Positions 20,973 to 32,775 are shown, counted from the first letter of the stretch. The stretch: DNA of 64,000 bases from Porphyra umbilicalis (GCA_002049455.2 KV918800.1:1-64000), one strand, 5' to 3'. Numbers and translations are program-made. The notes: generated from the sequence alone by a model not told the origin.

Positions 20973-22805
20973 GGCCCTTGACCTCACACGCAAACCTTGG
21001 GCCGATGAGAATAGGTGGAGGGAGGGGGCGCGGGGGGACCCTGGGCTGGTGGGTTGGTGGAATGGGGTGAAAGTGGGAGTGGGCCTGTCGAAGCGTGGGT
21101 CGGGATGGCGTCGGTGTCGCTTCCGCCCGTGTGGGTGGTGTTGGCACCGTGCAAGCAAGCCACCGCTGGCGGTGGTTCGCCTGCCACTCAGCTGGCCGCG
21201 GCTGGCCGCGGTTCACCGCGGCTCACCGCGGCTCCCCGTGGCTCCCCGTGGCTCCCCGTGGCCCCCCGTGGCTCCCCGTGGCTCCCCGTGGCTCTCATGG
21301 CGGTGTGTACACTTTGGTCGGCTGCGTGGGGCACTTTGCTAGAGTATTGTGTATGGGCATCTCTCTGTCTGCATTTGGTGCTTGCGCACTGTCGAGCCTT
21401 GTGTTTTGCACGAGACCGGCTGTCAACGCTGCTCGAGCTGCAAGCTGTACATGACAGCATCCTGCGTCTAGTGCTATGGATTGCACCGTCTCCGTGTCTG
21501 CGTGTTCTGTCGCACACTCTGTACACCAACGAGCTGCGGAGCGTCTGACAAGAAGCACCAGCAGGTCTTGTCACCAAAAATGGCGCTGAAAAGAGAACAT
21601 CACGAATGAAGGAAGCGCAAATTTCTGAACAAGACCTTCTGCAGGCAGCAGAATTAATCCCTCCGAAGCACTGACGTGTGACTGCCGCTGTTCTGGCCCT
21701 GGGGTTTCTGACACTGGCGGGGCCACCTTTCAAGTTGTCTCTGCCGTGCAGCCCTGGAGAGCAGGACCCCGTCTGATGAGCACACGCACGCTCCCGTCCG
21801 CGTGGTGGGGCACGTCCACAGAGCGCCCCCGAGCGCTCTTCCTCACGGATGCTCGCTCGCGCCGCCGCCGTTTCCGCCGCACCCCATCCACGGCGGTTCG
21901 GACGCGGCCGCCCGCGGCGCGCCGCCTGTGCCCGCCCCCCGCGCCTCCGCCTATAGTTCTCCTCGCTCCAGCGTGGAGACGCGCTCACACGTGACCGCGT
22001 GGGGGAGCGGCGGACGCGGCGTGGTCGCCCGCCGCGCGGTTCGCCCCGACGCCGTCGCCGCCCCCTCCCCGCCCGCTTGCCCCACGTGTCTCGGACAACG
22101 TGTGCGGCTTCCCTGTGGACGGGTCGCTTGCTTCATCCTTGTTTGTGGTGCCGGTCTGCCTGTCGTTTGACGCTTGACGCTTGCGGAGGGGGGGTGGGTC
22201 CACGGGGTCCACTGGGACCCGCCGCCGGCTGGGTGCGGTGCGTCTTGATTTTTCTGCGCCGCCGGCGGCGGCCCGCGTGGTTGCTGCCGCTGCGGGTGGG
22301 GAGTGGCGTCGTTGAGAACGACGGTGTGGAGTACGTGGCCGTTGCCACTCTTGCGCCCGCGGCCGTCGGTTTGGACCGGTCTGCCTTTGGGTCTGTGTGC
22401 CCGCAGAGGGGGGAGAGGGTGGGGCCGGCGCGGGGTGCACGGCGGTTGACCACGTGGGTTGCGTGACCGCACAGCTTGGGTGGCGACCGTCCGGACGCGT
22501 CGGGGTTGGGTACTTCCTCTTGCGGTCGGTTTGGCGACGCCGCCCTTCCCTGCGGCGTCGCCCTTGCTCTGCCGCCGCAGCCATCTTGGTCACCTCGCTT
22601 CACAGGCGCCCTGGTCTGCCGGTCGACCTCGCCTCGGCCGTGGCGTGTGGTGCCTACTTTGTCTCCGTCGCGCCTCGCAACTGGCGGTGTTAGTCTGGCG
22701 TTTCTGCTTTGCGGACGACTTTGGTGGACGTTGTAGCCGCGGACGGACCGGCGTTGGCCGGCCCGCTTGGCGGCCGATGGTCCCCGGCAGTGGCTCGTGG
22801 GCAGC
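20973..22805. other. Intergenic stretch before the PP2A B55 gene
   Basis: It contains the 11-bp tandem repeat at 21190-21300. Otherwise it is mixed-composition DNA with short frames that show no motifs. The last ~400 bp are presumably the B55 promoter and leader. Confidence 0.4.
21190..21300. repeat. 11-bp tandem repeat (GCTCCCCGTGG)
   Basis: About nine to ten copies, perfect in the second half (21235-21295) and decayed toward the left (GCTCACCGCGG, GCTGGCCGCGG). It is non-coding and sits just beyond the armadillo gene. Confidence 0.85.
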
Positions 22806-25447
22806 ATGCGTCGAGGGGCAACCTACGCGAGTAGCGATGAAGAGGATGCAACAGCTTGTGGCGCCGGAGCAGCGAACACGGCGCAGCAACAACTCTATCC
22901 TGGCCGGGGCGTGGGAGGGGAGGGGAGCTCTCGCAGCTCGGGCTTCCACCCCGACGATGATCCGCGCCTGCTGCATCCCGTGCAGTACTGCTTTGCACAG
23001 GTATGTTGTACGAACGGGTGGAGAGGAGAGGGGAGTGGGGGTGCTGTGTGGACCGCCGATAACGCGTGGAGTGTCTGGGGAGGGCGGGCACTTGCATGGG
23101 ATGCGCTATGACGAGAGCCGGGAGTATGCCGAAGTGCTGTGGCTGAAGGAGGGTGGCGCTCTTGTCGATGGTCTTCCTTGGATCAGGTGCTTGGTGGCCC
23201 GTCGCCGTGCCTGCCCATCGACCCACGGTGCGCGATTAGACGTTCTGAACATGGATTCTATTTCGTACGTGCGTCTGACACTCTTGGGTCTACTGTTCTT
23301 GGTGCACCTCTTATCTGGTTGACCGGTTGATGCATGTCTCCCTTTTTTTGTACGTTTCTCTTGCTGTGGCTCCTTTCTTGACCGATCAGGCTTTTGGATG
23401 CGGAGGTACCAACAGCGCAAGCGGCCCCCGCTCGGTCCCGGACACGATGCTCGCCCCAGAGGCTGCCGCCACCAGTCCACTCGGCGAGGACGATGCGGAC
23501 GCATTGGGCGATGGCGACGGCGACGTGGGCCCCACCGTGTACGAGGCGGACATGATCTCCGCCGTTCGCTTCAACGAGTCGGGTGAGGTGGTCGCCACGG
23601 GCGATAAGGGTGGCCGCATCGTCATCCTCCGCCGTGTCGATGGCGGGTCAAGGGTGACGCGCCGGCCACGGCAGCCGTTGAAGCGTCCGGCGCACCTGCC
23701 GAGAGCGATCCGACGCCGCAGTAGTGGCAGCACGGTGGGCGACGGGTACGACGAGTCGGACGCCAGCGACGAGTCGGAATCGGAGGACGACGATGTCAAC
23801 GACGAGGACCCAGCAACGGCTGGCGGAGCTGGAGCCGGCAACGGCCACGGCTCGGCTGCGTCGGTCATGTCACTTGAACGTGGTACGGGTGGGAGGCCTA
23901 AGGCTCGTCGCCACTCCCGCCCCACGACACGTCCTTGCGGCCCGTCCTTTGGGTGGGAGCCACACCCGCCAGAGTTGCGCTTCTGGACGCAGTTTCAAAG
24001 CCACGAGCCTGAGTTTGACTACCTCAAGTCCATGGAGATTGAGGAGAAGGTCAACCAGATCCGCTGGTTTCCCCAGCTGTCCGCCGACGCCTTCCGCCTG
24101 GTCGCCACCAATGACAAGACCATTAAGCTGTGGCGGGTTGCCGAGACGGAGTCCAAGGAGTTGGTCGCCCACTCGAACGTGACACTGGAGCCTCTGTCCC
24201 CTGTGGCGACGCAAGGCTTTGCGAACCGACGGGTGCCGCCGTCCCCACCGCGATCCCCACGACGGTTTAATGAGAGCCAAGCAAGCTGGCGGCCGGCCTC
24301 CATTAATGGGGTCCTTCCACCGTCCACACGGCGGCAGATGGACGGTGCTTCCCTGGACAGCGCGAGCGGCGTCGGCGGCAATGGTGTCAACCACGGCGAC
24401 TCTGTACATATGATGGTGGACTCGACGTCGTCGTCGGGTTCGTTGGTCGACCTGTTGACGGACGCAACCCTTAGAGAAGACCCGCGGGCACCGCCCGCAG
24501 TCCCAGAGGAGCTGCCTCGGTTCGGCACTCGGCAGGAGCATATCGACCTTCTTTCGATGCCCCGCATGGTCAATCTCGGGCGGCGCATCACGGCCACCCC
24601 CCGGCGTGTCTTCTCCAACGCGCACGCCTACCACATTAACTCAATCTCGGTCAACTCGGACGGGGTGACGTTCCTGTCCGCCGACGACCTGCGCGTGAAC
24701 CTGTGGAACGTGCAGACGGGCGGCTGTGGCTTCACGGTACTCGACATCAAGCCGACCAAAATGGAGGACCTGACCGAGGTCATTACCGCGGTGGAGTTCC
24801 ACCCGCGGCACTGCCACCTGTTTGCCCATTCCTCCTCCCGGGGAGTCGTGAAGCTTTGTGACCTGCGAGAGAGCGCAACCTGCCACGGGGCAGCTCGATC
24901 TTTTGAGGAGCCGGCGGCCTCTTCGGCGCTGCGGCAGTCCTTCTTCTCGGAGATCATTGCGAGCGTGTCGGACGTCAAGTTCAGCCCCGACTGCGACGGC
25001 CGTTATCTCCTCGCCCGTGACTACATGCACCTGCGGCTTTGGGACGTGCGGCAAGAGCGGACGCCGGTGCTGGAGGTTGGTGTCCACGAACATCTCCACG
25101 ACCGGCTGTCGGCGCTGTACGACAAGGACTGCATCTTTGACAAGTACACCTGCGCCTTCTCGTGCGACGGCCGCTCCATGCTGACCGGCTCGTACAACGG
25201 ACTGTATCAGGCCTACTCGTCGATCGACGGGTCGGGCGCTGCCATTGAGGCGAGCGTGGACTTCGTTTCGGGTGCGTCGGGGCGCCACCGGTTCTCTGCA
25301 CAGAGCCTGGCGGCGGACCTCATTGCGGGTGCTTCGACCGAGGAGCTGGTCGACCCGACGCGGAGAATCATGTATGTGCACGCGTCGCCGGTGTCCCAAG
25401 TGAGCGCGGTGTCGGCGGGGCCAGCTCTGTACGTCTTCCACGCCTGA
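22806..25447 (+). CDS. PPP2R2-like: PP2A regulatory subunit B, B55/PR55 family (two exons)
   Basis: Exon 1 is 22806-23000 (ATG start) and exon 2 is 23390-25447. The donor is CACAG|GTATGTTG and the acceptor GACCGATCAG|GC, joined in phase 0 to give 750 residues. The B55 WD40 propeller is recognisable: ISAVRFNESGEVVATGDKGG (~residue 118), FQSHEPEFDYLKSMEIEEKV (~267), ATNDKTIKLWRV and NAHAYHINSISVNSDG (~480). It continues with LSADDLRVNLWNVQ, EVITAVEFHPRHC, FEEP...FFSEIIASVSDVKF, RDYMHLRLWDVR, DCIFDKYTCAF and MLTGSYNGLYQAY. By family, it directs the PP2A catalytic core to substrates in mitotic exit and signalling. It is longer than the usual ~450-500 residues because of an acidic Ser-rich N-terminal insert (DESDASDESESEDDDVND) and a ~110-residue Pro/Ser insert after LWRV. 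Confidence 0.95.
23001..23389 (+). other. Predicted GT-AG intron in the B55 gene
   Basis: GTATGTTG follows CTTTGCACAG, and the acceptor TTGACCGATCAG precedes GCTTTTGGATGC. The pyrimidine-rich stretch CTCCCTTTTTTTGTACG lies about 50 nt before the acceptor. Confidence 0.8.
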
Positions 25448-25976
25448 TATCCCCGCCCCTCTTGCAGCGCCAGCGTCAGTGGAGGCATCGTCGCCTGGTC
25501 GCGTGGGCGCAGCTGGGAACTTCGTCTCCTGGTCGGCTCGTTTTCCGCTTCTGTGTTTCTTTTTCCTCGCCTCTCTTCTCTTCTCTTTCTGTCTCATCTT
25601 CTCCACTTGCGCCTTACCTTTTTGCTCCGCGCTGCCTGGGAGTGCGTTTGACGCTTAGGTTCTTTTGCTGTCTTCGGATTAGTGTCGCCGCTCGCCGTGG
25701 TCGGCTTTGCGGATTCGGGCCGTCGTGAGCGACTGTTCCTCTTTGCTGTTGCGCTCGCGCGGCTGCAATCGCCAGTCGTGTTGCTGTTGACTTTCTTTTT
25801 TCCGGTCTGGAGCGGAGGGGGAGGCCGATGCGGGGTTGGGGAGGGCGGGTCAGAGCACTCTGACTATTGTCTTCCTGGTTGCCTACCATCCCTTCTCATT
25901 CCCCGGCAAGAAACTATACCAGAACACGCCGTACGTCTATTTACAATTGTGCTGCACGCGAACCGCGCTCAAGTGA
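25448..25976. other. Intergenic stretch between convergent B55 and bZIP genes
   Basis: T-rich stretches at 25555-25625 and 25785-25800 are typical of 3' flanks. No gene is seen. Confidence 0.45.
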
Positions 25977-27654
25977 TTATGCGAGCGCTACTCCTCCCCC
26001 CGTGCCAGGCGGCCGGCCGAGTAACGACTCGAGTGCCCGTATCTCCTCTTCAGCCATCCCGCCGAGAAGGGCGTCCCACGGGGGCAGCTCCTCTGGCGCC
26101 GCCGCACTGCTGCCAGCGGCGCTCGAGTCGATAGAGAATGGCGGGGCGTCGGCGGCCGGTGGCGGTGGCGGCGGCGGCGGCAGTGGTGGTGGCGGCGGAG
26201 GTGGAACCGGCGCTGGCGGAGCCGGCGGAGCCGGCGGCAGCAGAGCCGCAGCTGCACCATCGGCGGCGGGCGGGTGTGGCGGGTAGCTGCTGTTGATGCC
26301 AGCGCTAAACCCAGCGAACACATGCCACCCTCCCCGGTCGGTTGGGCCGCTGGTCATCTCTGCCGCCGACACCTTCTCTTGAGATATGGCCGGGAGGTGT
26401 GCAGCGGTAGGCTCCCCGTCGCACCCATCCAGCCCGTACTGTGGGTCGTTGAAGCCGAGGGGTGGCCCGGGGCGCGCACGTCTCGCCCTTGGCACCTCCG
26501 CCGCCTGCCACCTGCGCTCGACCGGACCCTGGTGCGGATGCCGTTGGGTCGTGGAGCGACCTGGAGCGCCCTCCCCCCCCCCCGCCACCCCCGGCCGCGA
26601 CCGCGAAGGCGTCGGCATTGGCACCGTCGTCTGCCTCGCGTTGCGTAGCCGCTGTTGAACGACCGCCATGCGGGCGGCTAGGCTCGCTCGCGTCGCCGCC
26701 ACAGAGTCAGCGTCGGCGGCGACTCGCGCCGTCTCCCCCAACTGCGCGGTCAGCAGCTGCTCCAGGTGCCGCACGTACACGTCTTGTGCGTGACGGGCGG
26801 CGGCCGCGGAGGCTTGGTTCATCCGCAGCCGCCGGCGGTACTTCTCCGTGTCGCCGGTGGGGGGAGGTGGCCCCTCGCCCGAGCCCTCTCCGCCGCTGTC
26901 GGCTGAACGGCGGCGTTTTTTGCCGGCTGCCGCTTCGGCGGCGGCCGTCTCTTCGCGCGTCTTGCGCTTGAACTCGGCACGAGCGGCCTCCTTGACTGCC
27001 TCCGCGACGCGGAGGGACTCAGAAACGGGGGGGGGGGAAGGGGTCGCGGCAACCTTGGTAGTCCATTGGGGCTAGGGCCGAAGGCACCGGTTTGCATGCC
27101 GTAAAAGGCGCCGTTGTGGCCGCCGTGGCCGCCACCAGCGGGATCGGCGGCAGCGCCATGTAGCCGGCCGACCGGCGCGGATGCCCGATGTGCACTCTCC
27201 CCGGCAGCGGTAGTCTGCCACTGGGGCGGACCGACCGTCGAGTGGGCCCCCCAGCCGGCGCGAGACGACATGGCCACAGGGTGAGCTGCGTCATGGGTGC
27301 GGCGCGCCATCACAGCCGCCTGCGCCGGGCCACTCTCACCACGGTGGCGGGTCGGGGTGGGCACCCAGTTGTCGGGAGCAGGCGCTTCCTCGTCCATCGG
27401 TACACTACGATGCGTCCCCATCGAGTCTCTGACCTCCGGCAGAGGAAAGACACCGCCACGGGCACCTTCTTCTTCGCCGCCTTCCCCGCGTTCGACGGCC
27501 TCGGCCGACGAGAGCGACTGCTGCACACTCTCAATCACAGAGCGTTGTGGAGGGGACAAGACGGAGCCTCCCCCGTCAGTGTCTGGGCGAAGCGCGTCGA
27601 CGGCAGCGACGGCGTCAGAGAGCCAAGCCGGAACAGATGTCGACGGATGTGGTG

Positions 27655-27724
<70 letters not shown>

Positions 27725-27760
27725 GTGTGTCGACGACATTTGTCTGAACCTGTGCGCCAT
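25977..27760 (-). CDS. bZIP transcription factor with an N-terminal polyglutamine tract; one frame break at a C run
   Basis: ATG 27760 (MAHRFRQMSSTH) is followed by about 24 Gln, then a Pro/Gly/Ser-rich region of ~220 residues. The basic region, around residues 305-325, reads YRRRLRMNQASAAAARHAQD and fits the bZIP N-x7-R signature (N-QASAAAA-R). A heptad-type coiled coil follows (LEQLLTAQLGETARVAAD, then RASLAARMAVVQQRL). Upstream basic patches (EFKRKTREE, KKRRR) could act in nuclear import. The C-terminus is Pro/Gly-rich and ends EEEIRALESLLGRPPG. Two open frames cover the gene and meet at the 11-nt G run 27027-27037 (C run on the coding strand); a one-base change joins PSPNGLPRLPRPLPPPP to VSESLRVAEAVKEA. 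Its target genes are unknown. Confidence 0.82.
27652..27723. repeat. CAG/CTG trinucleotide repeat (about 24 units)
   Basis: Nearly pure (CTG)n on the plus strand with one TTG interruption, at codons 14-37 of the bZIP gene, encoding glutamine. Such tracts vary in length between individuals. Confidence 0.95.
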
Positions 27761-29279
27761 GGCCAACCGCCTCAGTCAGGCCTGCGAGGCAACGCTCTTG
27801 ACCTCCCACTCTGCCCACTCGGTGGCGTGTGCGACAGCCTGTGTCGGACGCCACCACCGTCCAGCGCAGCGCGGGAAGACGCCACACCCCCCACAAAACC
27901 AGCTCGGTTGGACTTAAGTCCGACCGCGCACGGCGATGGCCGAGGCGGCGGGGGCGACGTGCCGACGCGCCGCTGACAGAAGCCGCTGCGTCGATGGAGG
28001 TGCCGGCGGCGTTGAGCTGCGAAGAGGAATGTGGCCCCCAGGGTGCCGACGGGACGTGAGAGTACGGGGCGGAAGGGGGAGCGAGAGGTAAGGAGCAAGG
28101 AGGGCGCTTGCGCCTCGCCTCGCCCCGGTGACCGTCAAGCGCAGCGTTGGCCGCGCACACAACCTCCCAGAGGCAGGTCGCACGAGCGCGCACGTCACTC
28201 GAACGTCGGGGGCGTGTTGACAGCGTGGCCTGCAGCGTCAGCCGGGGGTGGTCGCGGTGGCGTCGCACCATCGGGGGGTGGCTCTTAATACTTGCGGAGC
28301 GGGCGACCAGCCGTGGCGGCGCCCGTTGCAGTGAAAGCTGCGTCGACGGGTCGGTGCAGGCGCGGTAATGGCGGGCCGAGCGAAGCTGCGGGTGTGGGAA
28401 GGGGGACGTGAGCCGCGGAAGCCGCCGCCAGCGCTGTGCTGTGCGCGCCCGGCTTGCCACAGGGAGCGCGCACGCCCGCCGCCCCCTCAGCAGTCCGATC
28501 TCATTGGCAGACGTATAAACCTCGAGTCGCTCGCGCGCCCCCGCGGCGTGCTCGACAAGCGCGGTTGAGTGTGGGAGGCTCCCTTTCGTGCGCCCAACCA
28601 GCAGCGTTTGGGGACGCGACCTGACCGGGCGTGGTCTCCTGACGCACGTTTTACTGCAAGCGCCTGCGGCGGTTGACGGGTCGGGAGGTTCCCTCCACAA
28701 AACCCCTTCTTTGTGGCTTGTTTCTTAGACCTTCGCGGTCTGCTGCCAGCCTGCCACATCCCTGCCCCACGTGGTCCGAAACACCGTAGTTTGATTGGCC
28801 GATGCCCCAGCGTGCAGCTGTGGCCTGTAGGAACAAGGCACCAGTACAGTATGCTAATATTCGGAAGAGGGGAGATCGGCGTTGCCCACGTGACTGCAAG
28901 CGTCTACAATACCACCTGTCCCCCTCTTTCTTACCATTGCTGCCCGAGACGTTTCGTCCGTTGAATCGCTCGGCACCAGGTCCCAGCCCGCGGTTCGAGT
29001 GCCGTTTGCGTGGGGACACCGGGGGGTATTGCTGGACGATTGGGCTTGAGGATCGGTGAACGAGGCCCATCAGCCAACGGCATGGCCGTGCACGGAATAC
29101 AGGTACACACGCGGGCCGAAACTGGTGTGGCCATGAACCGAACATCTGGGACGGCCTTGAGAGCACCATCAGTGTTTCTAGAAAACTGTAACGCTTTGCC
29201 AATAATCCATCTGATGACTACTTCCCATCGGACATCTCAATACACCAACCTATATGCTGTCATTGGAGGTCCACGAGCT
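27761..29279. other. Gene-free stretch upstream of the bZIP gene
   Basis: Includes the bZIP promoter. GC content falls steadily after about 28600, marking the change to the transposon-rich region. No coding frame shows motif content. Confidence 0.4.
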
Positions 29280-29287
29280 ATTGCTAG

Positions 29288-29669
29288 TAGGGTTGCTCAG
29301 AACGCCCGGGGCGTCGTTCAGGGCGTCGTTAAGGGTGTCACCAGGGCGTCATTAGGGCGTCGTGCGTCCCGAACGCCCCAACTCAAAAGGGCGTCAGCAA
29401 GGCGTCGCGAAGAGATAGTTTTCAGGGGGGTCTATATGATTCAGCAGGTGGCGGCTGTGCACCTTGGTTGAGGACATGCACCCAGTCTGGACACAAAAAT
29501 GACATAAGAAAGCAAAATATGGGTGCCACTTGACTGATATTACGAATGCTGAGGGTGCTACTTGGGGCGTCGTGAGGGCGTTTTGGCTGCCTAATGGGGC
29601 GTCAGTAAGGCGTCTTATCCGTCGCGCGCCCCTGACGCCCCCGAAATAGGGGCGTCGTGTGCAACCCTA
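29288..29669. mobile_element. Non-autonomous hAT-type element (382 bp)
   Basis: The left end is TAGGGTTGCTCAGAACGCC and the right end, read inverted, is TAGGGTTGCACACGACGCC. The flanks carry a perfect 8-bp target duplication ATTGCTAG (29280-29287 and 29670-29677). An 8-bp duplication with short TAGGG-type ends is the hAT signature. The interior has many GGGCGTC(G/A)T repeats near both ends, likely subterminal transposase sites, and no coding capacity. Confidence 0.85.
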
Positions 29670-29673
29670 ATTG

Positions 29674-29933
29674 CTAGTGTCTATTCCCCAGATCTTGAAG
29701 ATCAATTGATCCTACTGACGCTAAAAAAAGGAATATTTCGCCCTTTCCGTGCACGTTTTGGTGCCCTCAGGTGCCCTTGAACAGTCCAACAGGTAAGACG
29801 GGCACGCTGCGTTCACTTGTGTCGACAAAATCAACAGAACGGACGTCAGTAAGGTTCTTTTTTGAGGTGCCCCATATGAGGATCAATTGATCCTTAGAGG
29901 ATCAAATGATCCCATCAGGGGAATAGACACTAG
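29674..29933. mobile_element. 260-bp inverted-repeat element with perfect 16-bp ends
   Basis: CTAGTGTCTATTCCCC at 29674-29689 is matched exactly, inverted, by GGGGAATAGACACTAG at 29918-29933. The palindromic motif GATCAATTGATCCT occurs inside both ends. No clear target duplication is visible, because the hAT element inserted at its left terminus; TA is possible. No coding capacity. Confidence 0.75.
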
Positions 29934-31112
29934 CGCCAAACAACGGCTTGAAGCAATACTGAAGGTAAAGGAAAGGACACGAAAGCCCAATCAGAAGAGC
30001 TGAGCCCACATGCAGGACATGTCCGGGCCATCAGCAACACACACTCAGCACGCTCGCGAGACTGTCCATTGCCACAGCATAGCTTTCGCTGAAAAAACCA
30101 AACATTCACCGGTCGAGATGCCCTCCCGAGCCCGATGTCAAACTGTCAAAAATGGCTTCGCGCCTCTGGCAGAATGAAGCTCTTTCACAGGTTCATTGAA
30201 CATTCTCCTGGAGACTAAAGAAAAAAAAACTATAGAAACACGCGAGTGCAATCTGTAAATCTTGTGCCGGCCAGCGCCAGACGGCGCTTCAGCGGCCTCA
30301 GTAGCCCACTTCCTGCCACAGCGCGACGGTACCTGCGTCCGAACGTCACGTCCCAGTCGCAATTTTGCAGACTAAGGGACAACAGCAATTTCGCACGGTG
30401 CGTCGGTGGCGTCCCCCAACAGCGCATCTGCCCATCCACTGGGCACGGCCAACACTGTCCCCGCCACCGCGGATGAGCCAGTCGGCCGACGCCGCCAACT
30501 CTGCGGACCCCCACTTTCGGCCTGGTCATGGTCGATAGTCTGCCGCTGCAGCAGCTGTGCGCGACGTATGTGCGGCATTGCCAGTAGGGAGAGGAATGTC
30601 GACTGCCTGCCTTTCTTGTTGATCGATCGTCTTTTGCCTGCTCGCCCCCCCCCCCTCCCCTCCCGTGTTTTTTCCAGCCCGATGCCACCCGCCCACCACG
30701 TTTAGGCAATCTACGACTGAAGCCTCAGCCACTAGCTCAGTGCCCGTACAGGAAGACGGCACCCTGAAGCGCCAGTGTCTCGGGCCAACCGTATCCGCCG
30801 AAAAACTCGCCACCCAGAAGGCGGTACCAATCTGACCTGACGGGCATTGGGTTACATCTCCCCGTACGGTGAGGTGCAGCAGGTTGGTTCCGCACAGAGG
30901 AGCGAGGATGTTGACACAGTGGCAGCATCTGATACTGGTGGCTTGAGTGGGACTTGCTCACGCGACCCACATTCCCTCCCGCCGGCACGCGTTCCCAGGG
31001 GATGATTGCCGCAACGTGTGTCACGTGAGGCACAAACGGACATGACAGTCCACTGTCGGACTGGGCGGTCGCCTCAGCAGCGACCTGTCTCCCCGCACTA
31101 CAGCGCGACGAA
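29934..31112. other. Gene-free stretch
   Basis: Mixed composition with short frames only. No repeat, RNA or gene is supported. Confidence 0.4.
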
Positions 31113-32524
31113 TTAATCTTGTGTCAGAATCGAAGAGATCTTTACCCAGGACGAACCATGTCGGTGCTCCACCTCTTCGCGTTCCAGGCGAGGTCGAAAA
31201 TGAGTACATAAATCCTGTCCGACCCACTTCCTGGGAGACGTCCATATCCTTGGCGGCTGTGCGTGCTGCAGTTCCCGCAATGATCCCCCGGAGGTCTCGA
31301 GCAAGGAGTCGAGCCAGATCCTATCGGAGACCGTGGCGGGGTATGGGTCGGGGTCGCCTCAGTCCCGGTGAGCATGGGTGCAACACATGTGGTGCGGCCT
31401 CTGGAAGGTATCCTGACGAGCTGCCTGCTCATGTAGTCAGACACAATGCCAGCCCATCTCGGGTGACGTCATCGATGCATCCCTGGCCAGCATGGAGGAT
31501 ATACTAAAATGGTTTTAAACACATGATTGCTTTATTGACGCTCGGCGCGGGCTCGGCCACCATGGACGCGGTACACCGTTCGACGCAGTCGCATACACTC
31601 CCGCGGCTCCTCCGCCGACAGTTGCTCCGGGCCGCGCGGCAGGCACCGCCGGCAGCAGCGCGTCCCCGCCGGAAAATAGATGCGATCGGCAGGTGGACGT
31701 GTTGTGCGCTCCTGCACATCTGTGTACAAAGCAAGAGAAAGCCGAGCACAGCGTTGCAAGCAGACACAAAGTTGACAAAAGCCACGGTGTGCAACAGTCA
31801 CGGAGACGCGCAACCGAAACACAGTCAACGCTTCGAGCAACGAGCTAGCAGCAATATCACCCTGTCAACAAGTCGAACGTACGGCACGACAGAGAGCACC
31901 GGGCTTGACGACAACAACACCCCATTCACGCATACAGAAGCAGGAGCGACAAACAGACACAGCTTGCGCATACATGCACGATCAGGAAGGAGAGGACGGG
32001 CCAGTGAACACAGACAAGCAGGTGGCCAGCATGCTGTACCCACCACCCACCATCCATCTTCCGCGCGTATCAAGCAGGCCACCCGTCGCCAGTGTGGCGC
32101 ACCGCCTGCCCACCACCACCACCAGTCTGGCAATGGCAAGAAACTAGACGGCCCCCAGGAGGGCGACTCCACCCCAGCCCCCGTGTGAGGCGTAGAAAAT
32201 GGGGAGGGACAGTGTCAGGTACGACCGCGACGGGGTGTGGGGGGTGTGGGGGGGGTGGGAGGGTGGGGGGGTGGGGGGGTGGGGGGGTGGGGGGGGTGGG
32301 GGGGGTGGGGGGGGTGGGGGGGGTGGGGGGGTGGGGGGGGTGGTGGGGGTGGGGGGGGTGGGGGGGGTGGGGATGTTGGTGGCGGCCACCGCGGCGGAAC
32401 AGGCGAGGTTGCAGTCACGACTGACAGGATGGAGGGCGGTCGGACAGGAGGGATGGGCGCGGTCACCTGCGCACACGGGCCGAAGAGAGGCGGCCAGGAG
32501 AGGGGGAGGGCACCCATGCACTTG
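31113..32524 (+). repeat. Diverged direct repeat, copy 1 (with 39260-40320)
   Basis: Blocks shared with copy 2 include GATCGAAAATGAGTACATAA-type sequence near 31190-31212, GCAATGATCCC...GGAGGTCTCG, and TTGCTTTATTG...GCTCGGCGCGGG near 31530. Also shared are AAAGCCACGGTGTGC near 31778 and GTCACCTGC...CACA near 32465. Overall identity is roughly 65-75% with several indels. Confidence 0.7.
32228..32375 (+). repeat. G-rich microsatellite, (GGGGGGT)n
   Basis: About 140 bp of near-perfect G(6-7)T units, strongly G-quadruplex-prone. It sits inside direct-repeat copy 1 and is absent from copy 2, which carries a different tandem repeat in that place. Confidence 0.9.
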
Positions 32525-32689
32525 ATGACTGGAACCGAAGAGACGGAATGCATCCGCCCCTACGAGCTCGCTCATGGTGAAAAGGCGCCCAACAGAGCCA
32601 ACAAATGGGCGAAAATGGGGTGCTACCTGAATTGTGACAGAATATTTGGGGTGCTACTCGAGAGGTTAAATGCAATTAAAAAAATGGAG

Positions 32690-32775
32690 CAGTCGGAAAT
32701 CGCACCCGAGCAGAAAATCGAACCTGCAACCTTTCACAACACGGCGGGCGCCCGGAGGCGACCAAGCGACCGGGC
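32690..32775 (-). other. Weak tRNA-like (SINE-type) B-box
   Basis: The minus strand reads AGGTTGCAGGTTCGATTTTC, resembling the RNA polymerase III B box (GGTTCGANNCC). A convincing A box and cloverleaf are not visible, so this may be a decayed tRNA-derived element or chance. Confidence 0.2.

Noticed and set aside
27615..28700. 361-codon minus-strand ORF with a poly-Ala tract
   Set aside because: It reads the CAG repeat in the Ala frame. The Gln frame connects to the bZIP domain and has the better start.
32690..32775. tRNA gene on the minus strand
   Set aside because: A B-box-like GGTTCGATT is present, but no foldable cloverleaf, anticodon arm or acceptor stem pairs correctly. Kept only as a weak site.
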